Assembly: GCF_003583985.1 (NCBI RefSeq) | Contig: NZ_QXML01000010.1 | Span: 80,292 to 144,291 of the forward strand | DNA: 64,000 nt | Source of the DNA: Algoriphagus lacus | GTDB taxonomy: Bacteria; Bacteroidota; Bacteroidia; Cytophagales; Cyclobacteriaceae | Direction of reading: 5' to 3' | Part shown: positions 34,970 to 43,725 of the stretch, one piece after another | How positions within the stretch are numbered: the first letter of the stretch is position 1 | Layout of the letters: each line of letters opens with the position of its first letter | Program-made: the position numbers and the translations under genes | Notes under the pieces: generated by a model | What the model saw: only the letters and a program-made list of their open reading frames with translations | Told to the model about the DNA's origin: nothing | Database searches by the model: none

Positions 34970-36071
34970 ACCTAAAGAATATCTCATCCATGGATTGCTT
35001 TTCTTTCTAACTCTCGGCGCTGCGACACTTGCCGGTGGAGAGTGGGTGTTTGGAAAATCAATTCTAGTGTCAGGAGAAGCTTTTTTGACTTGGGAGTATT
35101 TCCTCAAATCCATGGCGTTTTCTATTCCCTTTATTGGAATCTTGCTCATTCATGAATTGGGACACTTTTTCACTTCTTTGTATCACAAGGTAAAGTGTAG
35201 CTTACCGTACTTTATCCCTGCTTGGTTGGGATTCTTGGGAGCCCCTTCCATCGGTACTTTCGGAGCCATCATCCGGATGAAAGGCTTTGTTAACAGTCGG
35301 AAAAAGTTTTTTGACATTGGGGTGGCAGGTCCTATTGCCGGATTTGTGGTTGCACTTGGGGTTTTGGTTTATGGATTTACCACCTTACCTCCGGCTGAAT
35401 ACATTTATTCTGTCCATCCGGAATATGCTGATCCCAACTTTCAAGGATACGGGGAAGATGTTCTGGATTTTGAATTGGGAGGAAACCTACTGTTTTGGGG
35501 GATGGAACAGGTATTGGCAGACCCGGATCGAATGCCTGAAATGTCTGAGGTAATTCATTATCCCTTTCTTTTTGCGGGTTACTTAGCGCTGTTTTTCACA
35601 GCGCTAAATCTTCTGCCTATAGGTCAGTTGGATGGAGGGCATGTGGTGTTTGGGCTTTTTCCCAGGTATCACAAAGAAATCTCCTTGGTGATTTTCACGC
35701 TTTTTCTGGCGTACTCTGGATTGGGAGTGATCAGTCCGATTATGCCATTGGAAGAACTGATCATCCGAATTCCGCTGTATGTGGGCTTCTTATACATCTG
35801 CTATTCCAGGTCCCATTTATCACTGCAGACCAAACTGACCATTGCACTTACCCTTGCAGCTGGGCAATATGCCTTAGCTTTTCTTAAGCCCGAATGGGAA
35901 GGGTATCAGGGTTGGTTGTTCTTCGCATTTTTGCTCGGAAGAGTGATGGGCATCAGACATCCGGAAGTTTCCGATGTGGAGGAGTTGGATGGCAAACGAA
36001 AAGTGATTGGCTGGTTGGCCATCTTAATTTTTGCGCTCTGTTTTTCACCAAAACCCTTCATTTTCTCTTAA
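34962..36071 (+). CDS. Site-2 protease family (M50) membrane metalloprotease
   Basis: The product has 369 residues and about eight to nine hydrophobic helices. The zinc site is LLIHELGHFF at about 60-69, with the second motif LLPIGQLDGGHVVFG at about 222-236 giving the aspartate ligand. Members cut substrates inside the membrane in regulated intramembrane proteolysis. The target is unknown and no anti-sigma factor gene is adjacent. The ATG at 34962 overlaps the end of the HAD gene by eight bases; a TTG at 34947 is less likely. Confidence 0.88.
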   Translation: MYKPKEYLIHGLLFFLTLGAATLAGGEWVFGKSILVSGEAFLTWEYFLKSMAFSIPFIGILLIHELGHFFTSLYHKVKCSLPYFIPAWLGFLGAPSIGTFGAIIRMKGFVNSRKKFFDIGVAGPIAGFVVALGVLVYGFTTLPPAEYIYSVHPEYADPNFQGYGEDVLDFELGGNLLFWGMEQVLADPDRMPEMSEVIHYPFLFAGYLALFFTALNLLPIGQLDGGHVVFGLFPRYHKEISLVIFTLFLAYSGLGVISPIMPLEELIIRIPLYVGFLYICYSRSHLSLQTKLTIALTLAAGQYALAFLKPEWEGYQGWLFFAFLLGRVMGIRHPEVSDVEELDGKRKVIGWLAILIFALCFSPKPFIFS

Positions 36072-36073
36072 AC

Positions 36074-36110
36074 AAAAATCCCGAGCCGGTTTAAATGGCT
36101 CGGGATTTTT
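36074..36110. terminator. Bidirectional intrinsic terminator
   Basis: A 14-bp stem, AAAAATCCCGAGCC / GGCTCGGGATTTTT, with a 9-base loop; A and T runs on the two arms allow termination in both directions for the convergent M50 and rhodanese operons. Confidence 0.9.
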
Positions 36111-36405
36111 AAAGGGCTCTGTAAGCTAAGATTCCGCCGAGTACATTTCGGACTTTAGTAAATCCTTTGCTTTCCATGAATTTCTTGGCATTTCCGCTTC
36201 GGGCACCTGATCTGCAGTGGATCACGATTTCTTCATTTTGGAATTTTTCCAATTCGGCAAGACGGTGTGGTAGCTCTCCAAGTGGAATATTATCGGCTCC
36301 AAGGTTATCCTCCTCGTATTCCCACTCTTCCCGAACATCGAGGAAGTGGAATTTCTCGCCCTTCTCAAGACGATCTTTCAGTTCATTTACGGTGATATCT
36401 TCCAT
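36109..36405 (-). CDS. Rhodanese-like domain protein
   Basis: This is a 98-residue single rhodanese domain. The active-site loop IHCRSGARSGNA has the catalytic cysteine at about residue 65, with VREEWEYEEDNLGADNIPLG typical of GlpE-like single-domain sulfurtransferases. It probably carries persulfide sulfur in the cytoplasm. It is the last gene of a probable operon with the PASTA protein and a T9SS cargo gene; the stop of the latter is one base upstream of its start. A functional link to those two is not obvious. Confidence 0.9.
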   Translation of the reverse strand: MEDITVNELKDRLEKGEKFHFLDVREEWEYEEDNLGADNIPLGELPHRLAELEKFQNEEIVIHCRSGARSGNAKKFMESKGFTKVRNVLGGILAYRAL

Positions 36406-36406
36406 G

Positions 36407-38248
36407 CTATTTTGAGACTAGAATTCGGAATGATTTTGGACCGGATTCGGAAAATAAATTCACGACATAAATTCCGGGTCTTTGTCCACCAAAATTAACA
36501 ATTTCCCCCTCATCCCTTCTCTCTCTTGGTAATAAAATCTGTCGTCCAAAAGAATCGAAAATTACCAAGTCGGTAAATTCACCCTCGATGTGCAATTCAC
36601 TTACCACAGGATTTGGATAAATTCTGAATCCTGCCTCAGGGATCACACTTTCTTCAAAAGGTGGAGCAAGTGAAACATGTGGGCGGATCATAAGAGATCC
36701 TTTTACTTCTTCATTTTGTACCCAACCTCCTCCGACATTGTAGAAAATTTTATCAGCTTGATCGTTGACCTTATCCAAGCCAACATGGAGGAAATCATTG
36801 GTGAATTGAGTGAATCCAATGTGAAACTCACCGGTTATTCTGAGGTTGGTGTCCAAGGAGTAGTAAATAAAATCCTGACCAGGGACCTTGACAGGAATCA
36901 AAGATTCTTTGGAGAAAATGGGGCTTTTATCAATTTCGTCCCAAACCACAATATCTATAGCTTGATTTGCCTGGCTGGCATTTGTGAAGTTGATCGAGAT
37001 TCCCTTTAGGTAAACAGGTTCTGGGGCGTTATATTTTACTGCTAACTGACCAGCTCGCTGATTGATACCTGCAGAATAATCTGCAGAGCCGTTGTCATAG
37101 GCGAAAAAATCCCGAATTGGAAACACTGTTTTAACAGTATCATTTTTCCTAAAGTCAACGGAATTGTACCTGACAGTATCTCCGTTATTGATTTCAAAGA
37201 GAAAACCATCCCCGGAAGTAAGAGAGGTTTTAATGATTAATTCAGAAGGTGATGCGGGGACTGGAATTTCTTCAAATTCCCGGCTTAGGAAAGTTCTTCG
37301 TTCCAAGGCATTGGGTACCGGATTGAATGGAGTATTAGAATTAACCGGAAGGATTACTTTACCAAGGCTGTCTTGGAATTGGATAGAGTATTCCATCGCT
37401 CTGAATCGGTTTTCCAGATTTAAAAACTCATTTTCAATCTGGGACCAAAGTCCGGACTGTTTTCCCTTAAGGAGTTCATAGGGGTAGGCGGTGAATTCTC
37501 CTAGAGTAACCTGATTCGGTTGAGTAAGCGATCTGTCCCTGTAACTGAGGTCTGTCTCACTTCGTTTTATGTTGAGGTATACATAATCTACCAACCAGCT
37601 ATCAAAGGGGCCGATTTGTCGGCCGTTTGAAAGAAAGCGAAATTGAAACGCAGGATGTTGCCACTCGGGCCTGATACGGATTATTTCTTGTTTGAACTTG
37701 GTCCGGTCGAGATTTTCACCACCCGGCCGAAACCAGACTGTTATCCAATTTCCTTCAGAATTCAGTATTTGTAAAGTCAATCTGTCGCTTTCATCAGGGG
37801 CTTCGGATTTTCCTCCAGCTTGCCAGAAAAAGCTCAGGAAGAGACTTTCCCTGTACACAGCAGAAATTGTGCTCAGGTCAAATGGTTTGCTGGTCAGGAA
37901 ATCGCTTTCCCCCTGGTCCCGAACTTGAAGAGAATAAGGCTCGCCATTGGCATCCACTCCGTTGAAAAGGATCGCTCCCAACGAAGGAGCATTTTCTCCG
38001 ATAGTTTCGGTATATGACGCTCCTTCAACAGTCCACTTAAGTGTGTCAATACCAGTAGAAAAATCATCCCAAAAAGGAAGTACATTTTGGTTTTGAACCC
38101 TTGTGAAAACTTTTGATTCAGGATTTGAAGAGAATTTTTGCTGATGAACTGGGCCGATTTCCACAAACTGAGCACAGACTTTTTCATTTCGCAAAAACAG
38201 AAAAGCGAAGGTGAAAAAAAGTGCCCAAGGTGTAAAAATCTTTTTCAA
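36407..38248 (-). CDS. T9SS type A sorting domain protein
   Basis: The product has 613 residues with a signal peptide and a C-terminal type IX secretion sorting domain recognised by FRIYPNPVVSELHIEGEF, FDSFGRQILL and GIYVVNLFSES before the terminal basic residues. The long central part is beta-rich with no enzyme motif that I recognise; segments such as DLSTISAVYRESLFLSFFWQ suggest a jelly-roll (MAM/LamG-like) fold. It is exported to the cell surface. The start is TTG at 38248, four bases after the PASTA gene stop; no nearby ATG preserves the signal peptide. Confidence 0.82.
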   Translation of the reverse strand: MKKIFTPWALFFTFAFLFLRNEKVCAQFVEIGPVHQQKFSSNPESKVFTRVQNQNVLPFWDDFSTGIDTLKWTVEGASYTETIGENAPSLGAILFNGVDANGEPYSLQVRDQGESDFLTSKPFDLSTISAVYRESLFLSFFWQAGGKSEAPDESDRLTLQILNSEGNWITVWFRPGGENLDRTKFKQEIIRIRPEWQHPAFQFRFLSNGRQIGPFDSWLVDYVYLNIKRSETDLSYRDRSLTQPNQVTLGEFTAYPYELLKGKQSGLWSQIENEFLNLENRFRAMEYSIQFQDSLGKVILPVNSNTPFNPVPNALERRTFLSREFEEIPVPASPSELIIKTSLTSGDGFLFEINNGDTVRYNSVDFRKNDTVKTVFPIRDFFAYDNGSADYSAGINQRAGQLAVKYNAPEPVYLKGISINFTNASQANQAIDIVVWDEIDKSPIFSKESLIPVKVPGQDFIYYSLDTNLRITGEFHIGFTQFTNDFLHVGLDKVNDQADKIFYNVGGGWVQNEEVKGSLMIRPHVSLAPPFEESVIPEAGFRIYPNPVVSELHIEGEFTDLVIFDSFGRQILLPRERRDEGEIVNFGGQRPGIYVVNLFSESGPKSFRILVSK

Positions 38249-38252
38249 TTTA

Positions 38253-39008
38253 TTAGTTTTTGGCTACCCAAATATCTACTGCCTCTCCAGTTTTGATCTC
38301 TGTTCCGGCTGGAGGTGATTGTAAAAATACCTTTCCGGGAGCTACAGAGTCTGTGGTGCTGTAGTTTTTATTTCCAACTCTCAGTCCAGAACCTAAAATT
38401 AGAAACTCTGCGTCCACTTCGTCCATTCCTTTCAAATCCGGCACCAAGAGTAACTGATTTCCCATGCCGTCACCAACTACCAAATCTATCCGTGCACCTT
38501 TTGGGATTTCAAAGCCTTCACGAACACTCACTCCTCGGTAGCGCTGCTCAAGTACCACGTTGAATCCAATATCCGGTACAAAAATGATGTCCCCACGCTC
38601 CAGACCCAGATTAGCCAGAATTTCCTGCACATTTTTCAGAGGCATATTGACCAGATTTGGCATTTTAATCAACGGAGCATTTCTGGCATTGATGGTCAGG
38701 TAGATTCTCCGGCCACTTTTTACCTGAGAATTAGCTTCGGGGATTTGTTTTAAAATGGCCAAAGCAGGCAATTCCATACTGAAACCAGAGTCTACCGATA
38801 CTTCATATTGCAGCCCTGCTTGATCCAAAATATCGACCGCCTCTTCGTATTCATAGCCGGAAAGATCCGGCACAGAAACCGTTTCACCGTGATTGGTGTA
38901 GAGAGGCAAGTATACTTTTAGAAATAGAAAACCAAGGAAGATCGAAATGCCGATAATGATCAGCAGATTGATGAGAATTTTTTTGAGAGGGTAATTCAAC
39001 GAATTCAT
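38253..39008 (-). CDS. Membrane-anchored PASTA domain protein
   Basis: The product has 251 residues with one N-terminal transmembrane helix (LLIIIGISIFLGFLFLKVYL) and three periplasmic PASTA repeats beginning SVPDLSGYEYEEAVDILDQ, KMPNLVNMPLKNVQEILANL and LVPDLKGMDEVDAEFLILGS. PASTA domains bind peptidoglycan stem peptides or beta-lactams, and in Bacteroidota such proteins often accompany ddl or rluD-type genes; here they are followed by a T9SS cargo and a rhodanese gene. There is no kinase domain. It is the first gene of the operon. Confidence 0.88.
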   Translation of the reverse strand: MNSLNYPLKKILINLLIIIGISIFLGFLFLKVYLPLYTNHGETVSVPDLSGYEYEEAVDILDQAGLQYEVSVDSGFSMELPALAILKQIPEANSQVKSGRRIYLTINARNAPLIKMPNLVNMPLKNVQEILANLGLERGDIIFVPDIGFNVVLEQRYRGVSVREGFEIPKGARIDLVVGDGMGNQLLLVPDLKGMDEVDAEFLILGSGLRVGNKNYSTTDSVAPGKVFLQSPPAGTEIKTGEAVDIWVAKN

Positions 39009-39093
39009 TTAGAATTTTAAGTCAGACTAAGATAGCTGGAATTTTTGATCGTTTAAGGAACAAAAATCCTAAAAACAACCCAAAGGAACAGGC

Positions 39094-39124
39094 AAAAAAT
39101 AAGCCGAAGCGTTCAACTTCGGCT
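39094..39124 (-). terminator. Intrinsic terminator after the M43 protease gene
   Basis: Stem AGCCGAAG / CTTCGGCT with a 7-base loop, followed on the minus strand by a T-rich run; it lies just past the metalloprotease stop. Confidence 0.8.
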
Positions 39125-39133
39125 CTTTTAAGA

Positions 39134-42100
39134 TCAATTAATAATCAACCTCTTCATATCCTGAATAGAATTGCTGGTGATTTTTATGATGAATACCCCC
39201 GGACTGAACAAATCTGTACTGAAGGAGTACGTTTGGTTTAAGGTTCCTGGATAGTCAACTTCATGGACAATAGCTCCAGTCGCAGATACGATTTGAATGG
39301 TTACATTTTCCCGTGAAGGAAGATTAAATGCTAAATTGAAGTAATCTGTGGCTGGATTAGGATACAAAACGCTTGATCCTTCGCCCGGGATGACAGGGTC
39401 TGGATTCGCGCTCAGGAAGAGTTCGAGATTGTCCAGATAAACTGGGGAATTGGATGTTCCTTTAGTTTCAAGGACAAAAGCTAAGCGAACATTATCCGAA
39501 TCCGGTCCTGCAAACTCTGTTAAGTTGACGTATTTTCTTTCATAGTCTCCTGAAGAATTTGGATTTGCCTGGCCTACACTTACGGTAGAAAGCTCCGAGC
39601 CTGTGGCACCCCAGACTTGGGTGAAATTAATTCCACCGTCGGGACTGGCAAGTAAAAGTAATCGGGTAGACGGATCAACTGTGCCTGCAGCGATGTCAAA
39701 GAAAATACTTGCTTGCCGTGACTTGTTCAGGCTGAATACCGGAGTTCCCAGCCAATAGGAATTCCCTGAAATCCCGTTTTCCAATCTTGCAACATTGTTT
39801 TGACTTGCTCCATTACTGGTTGGGGTTATAGTCCAAGAGGCAAAATCATTTTCGGGGTTAACTGTCAACCATGGAGTCAGATTGGTGCCGTTGTTGAAGT
39901 TTTGTCTCCAAGGCACCTCTATGACTTGCTGGTCCTCAATATTAAACTTCCTGAAAACAATAATTTCAGGACTGTTTTGATCAAAATTTGGCTCTCTGAC
40001 AGAATACCTAAGTTGATTTTTTCCGTCAGCTGTTGAATTGTTTAATTCCAGGTTCACTTGTTCTCCCGGAGCTATGGTTGATCCCGAGCCGATATAGGTC
40101 TGAGTGTTGGAGAAATTTGTGGTTCTGTTGAACAGGAATTTGGTAACAGGCAAATTCCCGGTGTTTTTAATGCTTATTATTTCAGTTTCATGCTGTCCGG
40201 TACTGAGCGGAGTAGGGGATACGATTTCCTCTATTTTCAATTCATATTTGAATTCTTCCTGAGGCAGGATTCTGATATTTCTCAGGTAGATGTTATTTCC
40301 AAACGAGTTTCTTGTGGTGATTGCAATTCGGACTTTACCCATTGATTGAAACTTGTTCAAATTGACCAGTTCGGTCCGGAATTGATCATTTGAAGTCGGA
40401 ATAAATTCATTCAAAGTTGGACTTGATGTTTCCAGTCGGGTACCGGATTTAATATAGGGTACATCAGTGACATTGAAATTAGCTCCGCAATCTTCTGAAA
40501 CTGAAACGATCAACTCATCCTGATATCCTGCCTGATTATATGGTGCATGTGCAACCTCAAATACAAGCTGGGCATTGGGATATTTGGTGAGATCGATGAT
40601 TGGAGAAATCAAGTAATCATACTGACCCGCTGCTTCATATTCATAATGTTGGATGAAAACTGCAGGTTGGCTTTGACCTGAGACCGTAATGGAGGTTTTT
40701 TGCCAAGTAAAGCTTTTGTCCGGATTACTGATTACCCATTGACCTGGGAATGACCCAATATCATAAGTATAAGGGAGTGATATTTCACCCTGTAGAACGG
40801 GATTTGAAGTCTTTGAATTATTGTCAGCCTTGTCGTCTGCTAGGTCATTTACTTGGGTAATCCGGAATTCTATCTGATTATTACCTTCTGATAGTATCAC
40901 TGGATTAAAAGTCAGTGTAGTAGCGTTGCCGGTTGGCAGGTTAATGGAAAACCTTCTGTTTTCAATAACCACTCCGTTTATTCTGAATTCAATTCTTGTT
41001 GAAGTAAGTGTTTCGGATCCGGCATTTTGAACTTCTACCTGAGGCACGATATTGAGGTCGCAGATCGCCTCAACAGGTTGGATAATCCGGGTAATTGCCA
41101 GATCTCTTGTAGGTAAAACTGGTTCCTGGGTGGCCCTGTTATTTACCAGTGTGACCCTTCTGGGGCTGTTTTCCAAGACAACATTGAATCGTTCCACTTG
41201 GCCGCGAGTAAACAAATTCATACAGGCATCCGGTGTGTAATCCATGTAATTTTGGATCATGTTGTTGTTGCCGCATGAAAAACGGCTGGGATTTGCATTG
41301 CAGATGTTGTTTGAATTATCCTGCTCCGGAGTATCGGTAACAAAGTCATCAACCCCGCAACCGCCGTCACCCCAGATGTGCCTTAATCCAAAATAATGTC
41401 CTACTTCGTGAGTGGCAGTTCTTCCCAGAGATGCTGAGGTTGCACTTCCACCAATTCCGAAAAAACGGTAATCAATTGTCACTCCATCAATGCTAGCCGG
41501 AGTAGGGGAGAAATTCAATCCTGGAAGGTCAGACACGGGAAAAGAGGCATATCCGATATACGGCTGCACCAAAGGCACTACCCAAATATTCATATACTCC
41601 TCTGGGTTCCACTGAGAAAGTGATCCGATCAATGAAGCATCGTCCGGTGAATAGGTCGTTTTTGTACCCTGTAGGCGTACAATCCCGGTAGTAGGAAGAC
41701 CATTTGGATCTTGTTTTGCCAAAACAAATTCAATGTTGGAATCAGCAGCTACTGGCAGAAATTCAGCAGGAGTCCGGTTAGCATCTGCATTTAGCCTTCG
41801 GAAGTCTTCATTCAAAATCCGGATTTGTTCGGCAATTTGAGCATCCGGAATATTTGTACCGGTTCCTACCGGTGTACCTGTATGAATCACATGAACAACA
41901 ACAGGAATTAGTCTTGGCCCTTCCTGAGTCCGTGCGATTTGAGGTGTTTTTCTTCTGGTTTCAATTTTTTGATTGATCCAGTCTTCAAAAAATCCTTTAC
42001 TTCCAAAATAGCCCATTTCCTTTTCGAGTTTGGCCTCGATCAGGGTGTGGGCACATTTTTCATCATGGCTGTGGGAAGGAGTTACTCCTAAGGATTGAGT

Positions 42101-42202
42101 CGCATCCTGAAGTGAGATTTTTTGCCCAAAAGATTCAGTTGAAAAGAAAAGAATTCCCTTCACTAAAAGAAACAAACTAAAAAAACGTAAACCTTTTTTC
42201 AT
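39134..42202 (-). CDS. Secreted M43-type zinc metalloprotease with T9SS sorting domain
   Basis: The product has 1022 residues with a signal peptide. The pappalysin/cytophagalysin (M43) catalytic domain covers about 100-345, with the zinc site THEVGHYFGLRHIWGDGGC at about 265-283 and a downstream Met-turn in NYMDYTPDACMNLF. Two or more beta-sandwich domains follow, including Ig-like CARDB-type (about 365-480 and 675-770) and jelly-roll domains. The C-terminus is a T9SS sorting domain (LYPNPATDYFNLAFNLPS, then VFIIKITSNS). It is exported to the surface or medium as an endopeptidase. It is a single-gene unit with its own terminator. Confidence 0.9.
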   Translation of the reverse strand: MKKGLRFFSLFLLVKGILFFSTESFGQKISLQDATQSLGVTPSHSHDEKCAHTLIEAKLEKEMGYFGSKGFFEDWINQKIETRRKTPQIARTQEGPRLIPVVVHVIHTGTPVGTGTNIPDAQIAEQIRILNEDFRRLNADANRTPAEFLPVAADSNIEFVLAKQDPNGLPTTGIVRLQGTKTTYSPDDASLIGSLSQWNPEEYMNIWVVPLVQPYIGYASFPVSDLPGLNFSPTPASIDGVTIDYRFFGIGGSATSASLGRTATHEVGHYFGLRHIWGDGGCGVDDFVTDTPEQDNSNNICNANPSRFSCGNNNMIQNYMDYTPDACMNLFTRGQVERFNVVLENSPRRVTLVNNRATQEPVLPTRDLAITRIIQPVEAICDLNIVPQVEVQNAGSETLTSTRIEFRINGVVIENRRFSINLPTGNATTLTFNPVILSEGNNQIEFRITQVNDLADDKADNNSKTSNPVLQGEISLPYTYDIGSFPGQWVISNPDKSFTWQKTSITVSGQSQPAVFIQHYEYEAAGQYDYLISPIIDLTKYPNAQLVFEVAHAPYNQAGYQDELIVSVSEDCGANFNVTDVPYIKSGTRLETSSPTLNEFIPTSNDQFRTELVNLNKFQSMGKVRIAITTRNSFGNNIYLRNIRILPQEEFKYELKIEEIVSPTPLSTGQHETEIISIKNTGNLPVTKFLFNRTTNFSNTQTYIGSGSTIAPGEQVNLELNNSTADGKNQLRYSVREPNFDQNSPEIIVFRKFNIEDQQVIEVPWRQNFNNGTNLTPWLTVNPENDFASWTITPTSNGASQNNVARLENGISGNSYWLGTPVFSLNKSRQASIFFDIAAGTVDPSTRLLLLASPDGGINFTQVWGATGSELSTVSVGQANPNSSGDYERKYVNLTEFAGPDSDNVRLAFVLETKGTSNSPVYLDNLELFLSANPDPVIPGEGSSVLYPNPATDYFNLAFNLPSRENVTIQIVSATGAIVHEVDYPGTLNQTYSFSTDLFSPGVFIIKITSNSIQDMKRLIIN

Positions 42203-42215
42203 TCAATTGAATCGG

Positions 42216-42464
42216 TCAGGCCAAGGTAAGATTTACCGCTTCCACCCTGGAAATTTCAGGAATAGCGCGTTTAATGGCCTCTTCGACTCCTGCCTTCAGG
42301 GTCATGGAAGACATGGGGCATGAGCCGCAATTTCCCATCATCTCTATCTTCAAGACAAAATCATCTGTCAATTCAACGATTCGCACATTTCCTCCGTCAG
42401 CTTCCAAATAGGGTCTGATGGTGTCCAAAGCAAATTCGATCTTCTCTCTGAGTCCTGCTTCCAT
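42216..42464 (-). CDS. NifU-like Fe-S scaffold protein
   Basis: This 82-residue protein consists of the NifU C-terminal domain. The iron-sulfur ligands lie in GNCGSCPMSSMTLKAGVEEA (CxxC at about 51-54). It would carry or transfer Fe-S clusters in the cytoplasm. It begins six bases after the Mrp gene stop, in the order typical of Bacteroidota, so scaffold and carrier ATPase are made together. Confidence 0.92.
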   Translation of the reverse strand: MEAGLREKIEFALDTIRPYLEADGGNVRIVELTDDFVLKIEMMGNCGSCPMSSMTLKAGVEEAIKRAIPEISRVEAVNLTLA

Positions 42465-42470
42465 TATGAG

Positions 42471-43565
42471 TTAAGCTTTTACTTCTACTATTGATGTTTT
42501 TTCAATTGATGCGTTACGGATTGCTACTTGTCTGGCTACCGATTCCGCAAGGTTCATATAGGCATCTTTGGTCAATCCGTTTTTCAATACCGCCGGATAA
42601 CCGGTGTCGCCACTTTCTCTGATACTTTGTATAATCGGGATTTCTCCCAGAAAAGGAACTTGGTACTTCTCCGCTAATTTTTTACCACCTTCTTTTCCAA
42701 AAAGGTAGTATTTATTGTCGGGTAATTCCTCAGGCGTAAAATAAGCCATATTTTCAACAACACCTAAGATGGGTACGTTAATTTGAGGCTGCCTAAACAT
42801 GGATAAACCTTTATTTGCATCAGCTAACGCTACTTTTTGAGGAGTGGTTACGATTACTGCGCCAGTAACCGGAACGGTCTGTACCATAGTCAAGTGAATA
42901 TCCGAAGTGCCTGGGGGCAAATCGATCAACAAGTAATCCAACTCTCCCCATTCCACATCAGAAATAAATTGTCTCAATGCCGAACTTGCCATCGGGCCTC
43001 TCCAAACTACCGCACTATCTGTGGGCGTCAGGAAGCCGATGGACATTAGCTTTACGCCATATTGGGTAATGGGAATGATGATATTTTTTTCTCCTACCTT
43101 TTTAACAGAAGGCTGTTCTCCCTCGACGTTAAACATGGTAGGTACAGAAGGACCTGAAATATCGGCATCAATAAGGCCGACTTTAGCCCCCAGTTGGGCT
43201 AAGGCGACAGCCAAATTAACGGAAGTGGTTGACTTTCCGACCCCGCCTTTTCCTGAGGCGATAGCTATGATGTTTTTTACCTGCGGAAGGATAGGAGCTG
43301 CATCTCTGACTGTAGTTACTTGAGAAGTCATGAAAATATCCCATTTCCAATCAGTCCCATAGTCTTCGGTGAGGGCCTCGATGCAATTGTTTTTGATGAC
43401 TTCCTTAAGCGGACACGCAGGTGTGGTAAGCACCACTTTGAAGCTTACTTTATTACCCTCTACCTGAATTCCTTGGATCATACCCAGACTTACCAAATCC
43501 CTTTTTAGGTCGGGGTCCTGTACCCTGGACAATGATTTTTTGATATGATCAGCAGTCAATTGCAT
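42471..43565 (-). CDS. Mrp/ApbC family Fe-S cluster carrier ATPase
   Basis: The product has 364 residues. An N-terminal MIP18-like domain (about 1-85, with PACPLKE) precedes a deviant Walker P-loop ATPase, IASGKGGVGKSTTSVNLA, at about 101-118, followed by DADISGPSVPTMF, LPPGTSDIHLTM and GVVENMAYF. Family members bind and deliver Fe-S clusters to target proteins. The CxxC found after ENMxxF in enterobacterial Mrp is replaced here by TPEELPDNKYYLFG, a form I associate with Bacteroidota. It forms an operon with the NifU-like gene and is divergent from dnaG. Confidence 0.92.
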   Translation of the reverse strand: MQLTADHIKKSLSRVQDPDLKRDLVSLGMIQGIQVEGNKVSFKVVLTTPACPLKEVIKNNCIEALTEDYGTDWKWDIFMTSQVTTVRDAAPILPQVKNIIAIASGKGGVGKSTTSVNLAVALAQLGAKVGLIDADISGPSVPTMFNVEGEQPSVKKVGEKNIIIPITQYGVKLMSIGFLTPTDSAVVWRGPMASSALRQFISDVEWGELDYLLIDLPPGTSDIHLTMVQTVPVTGAVIVTTPQKVALADANKGLSMFRQPQINVPILGVVENMAYFTPEELPDNKYYLFGKEGGKKLAEKYQVPFLGEIPIIQSIRESGDTGYPAVLKNGLTKDAYMNLAESVARQVAIRNASIEKTSIVEVKA

Positions 43566-43700
43566 GAGTTATTTCTAAATTTTTCGCAAGGTAATCTAAG
43601 ATTGTGGCTTTGAAAACAACTTTCAATACCTGCCACAGTGAAACTCCGCCCGACCCCAAATAGTTCTTAATTTCTCGCTTCCTAATCTGAACTCAGCCGT

Positions 43701-43708
43701 TAACTTTG
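43701..43708 (+). promoter_or_regulatory. Candidate -7 promoter element for dnaG
   Basis: TAACTTTG matches TAnnTTTG and lies 17 bases before the dnaG ATG. The same octamer precedes ribBA at 45710. No convincing -33 element is seen. Confidence 0.45.
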
Positions 43709-43725
43709 CCTACTTTCAAATTCCC

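Noticed and set aside
42471..43565. Absence of the CxxC motif in the Mrp protein as evidence of loss of function
   Set aside because: To my knowledge Bacteroidota Mrp proteins commonly carry this variant, and the P-loop and neighbouring NifU gene are intact.
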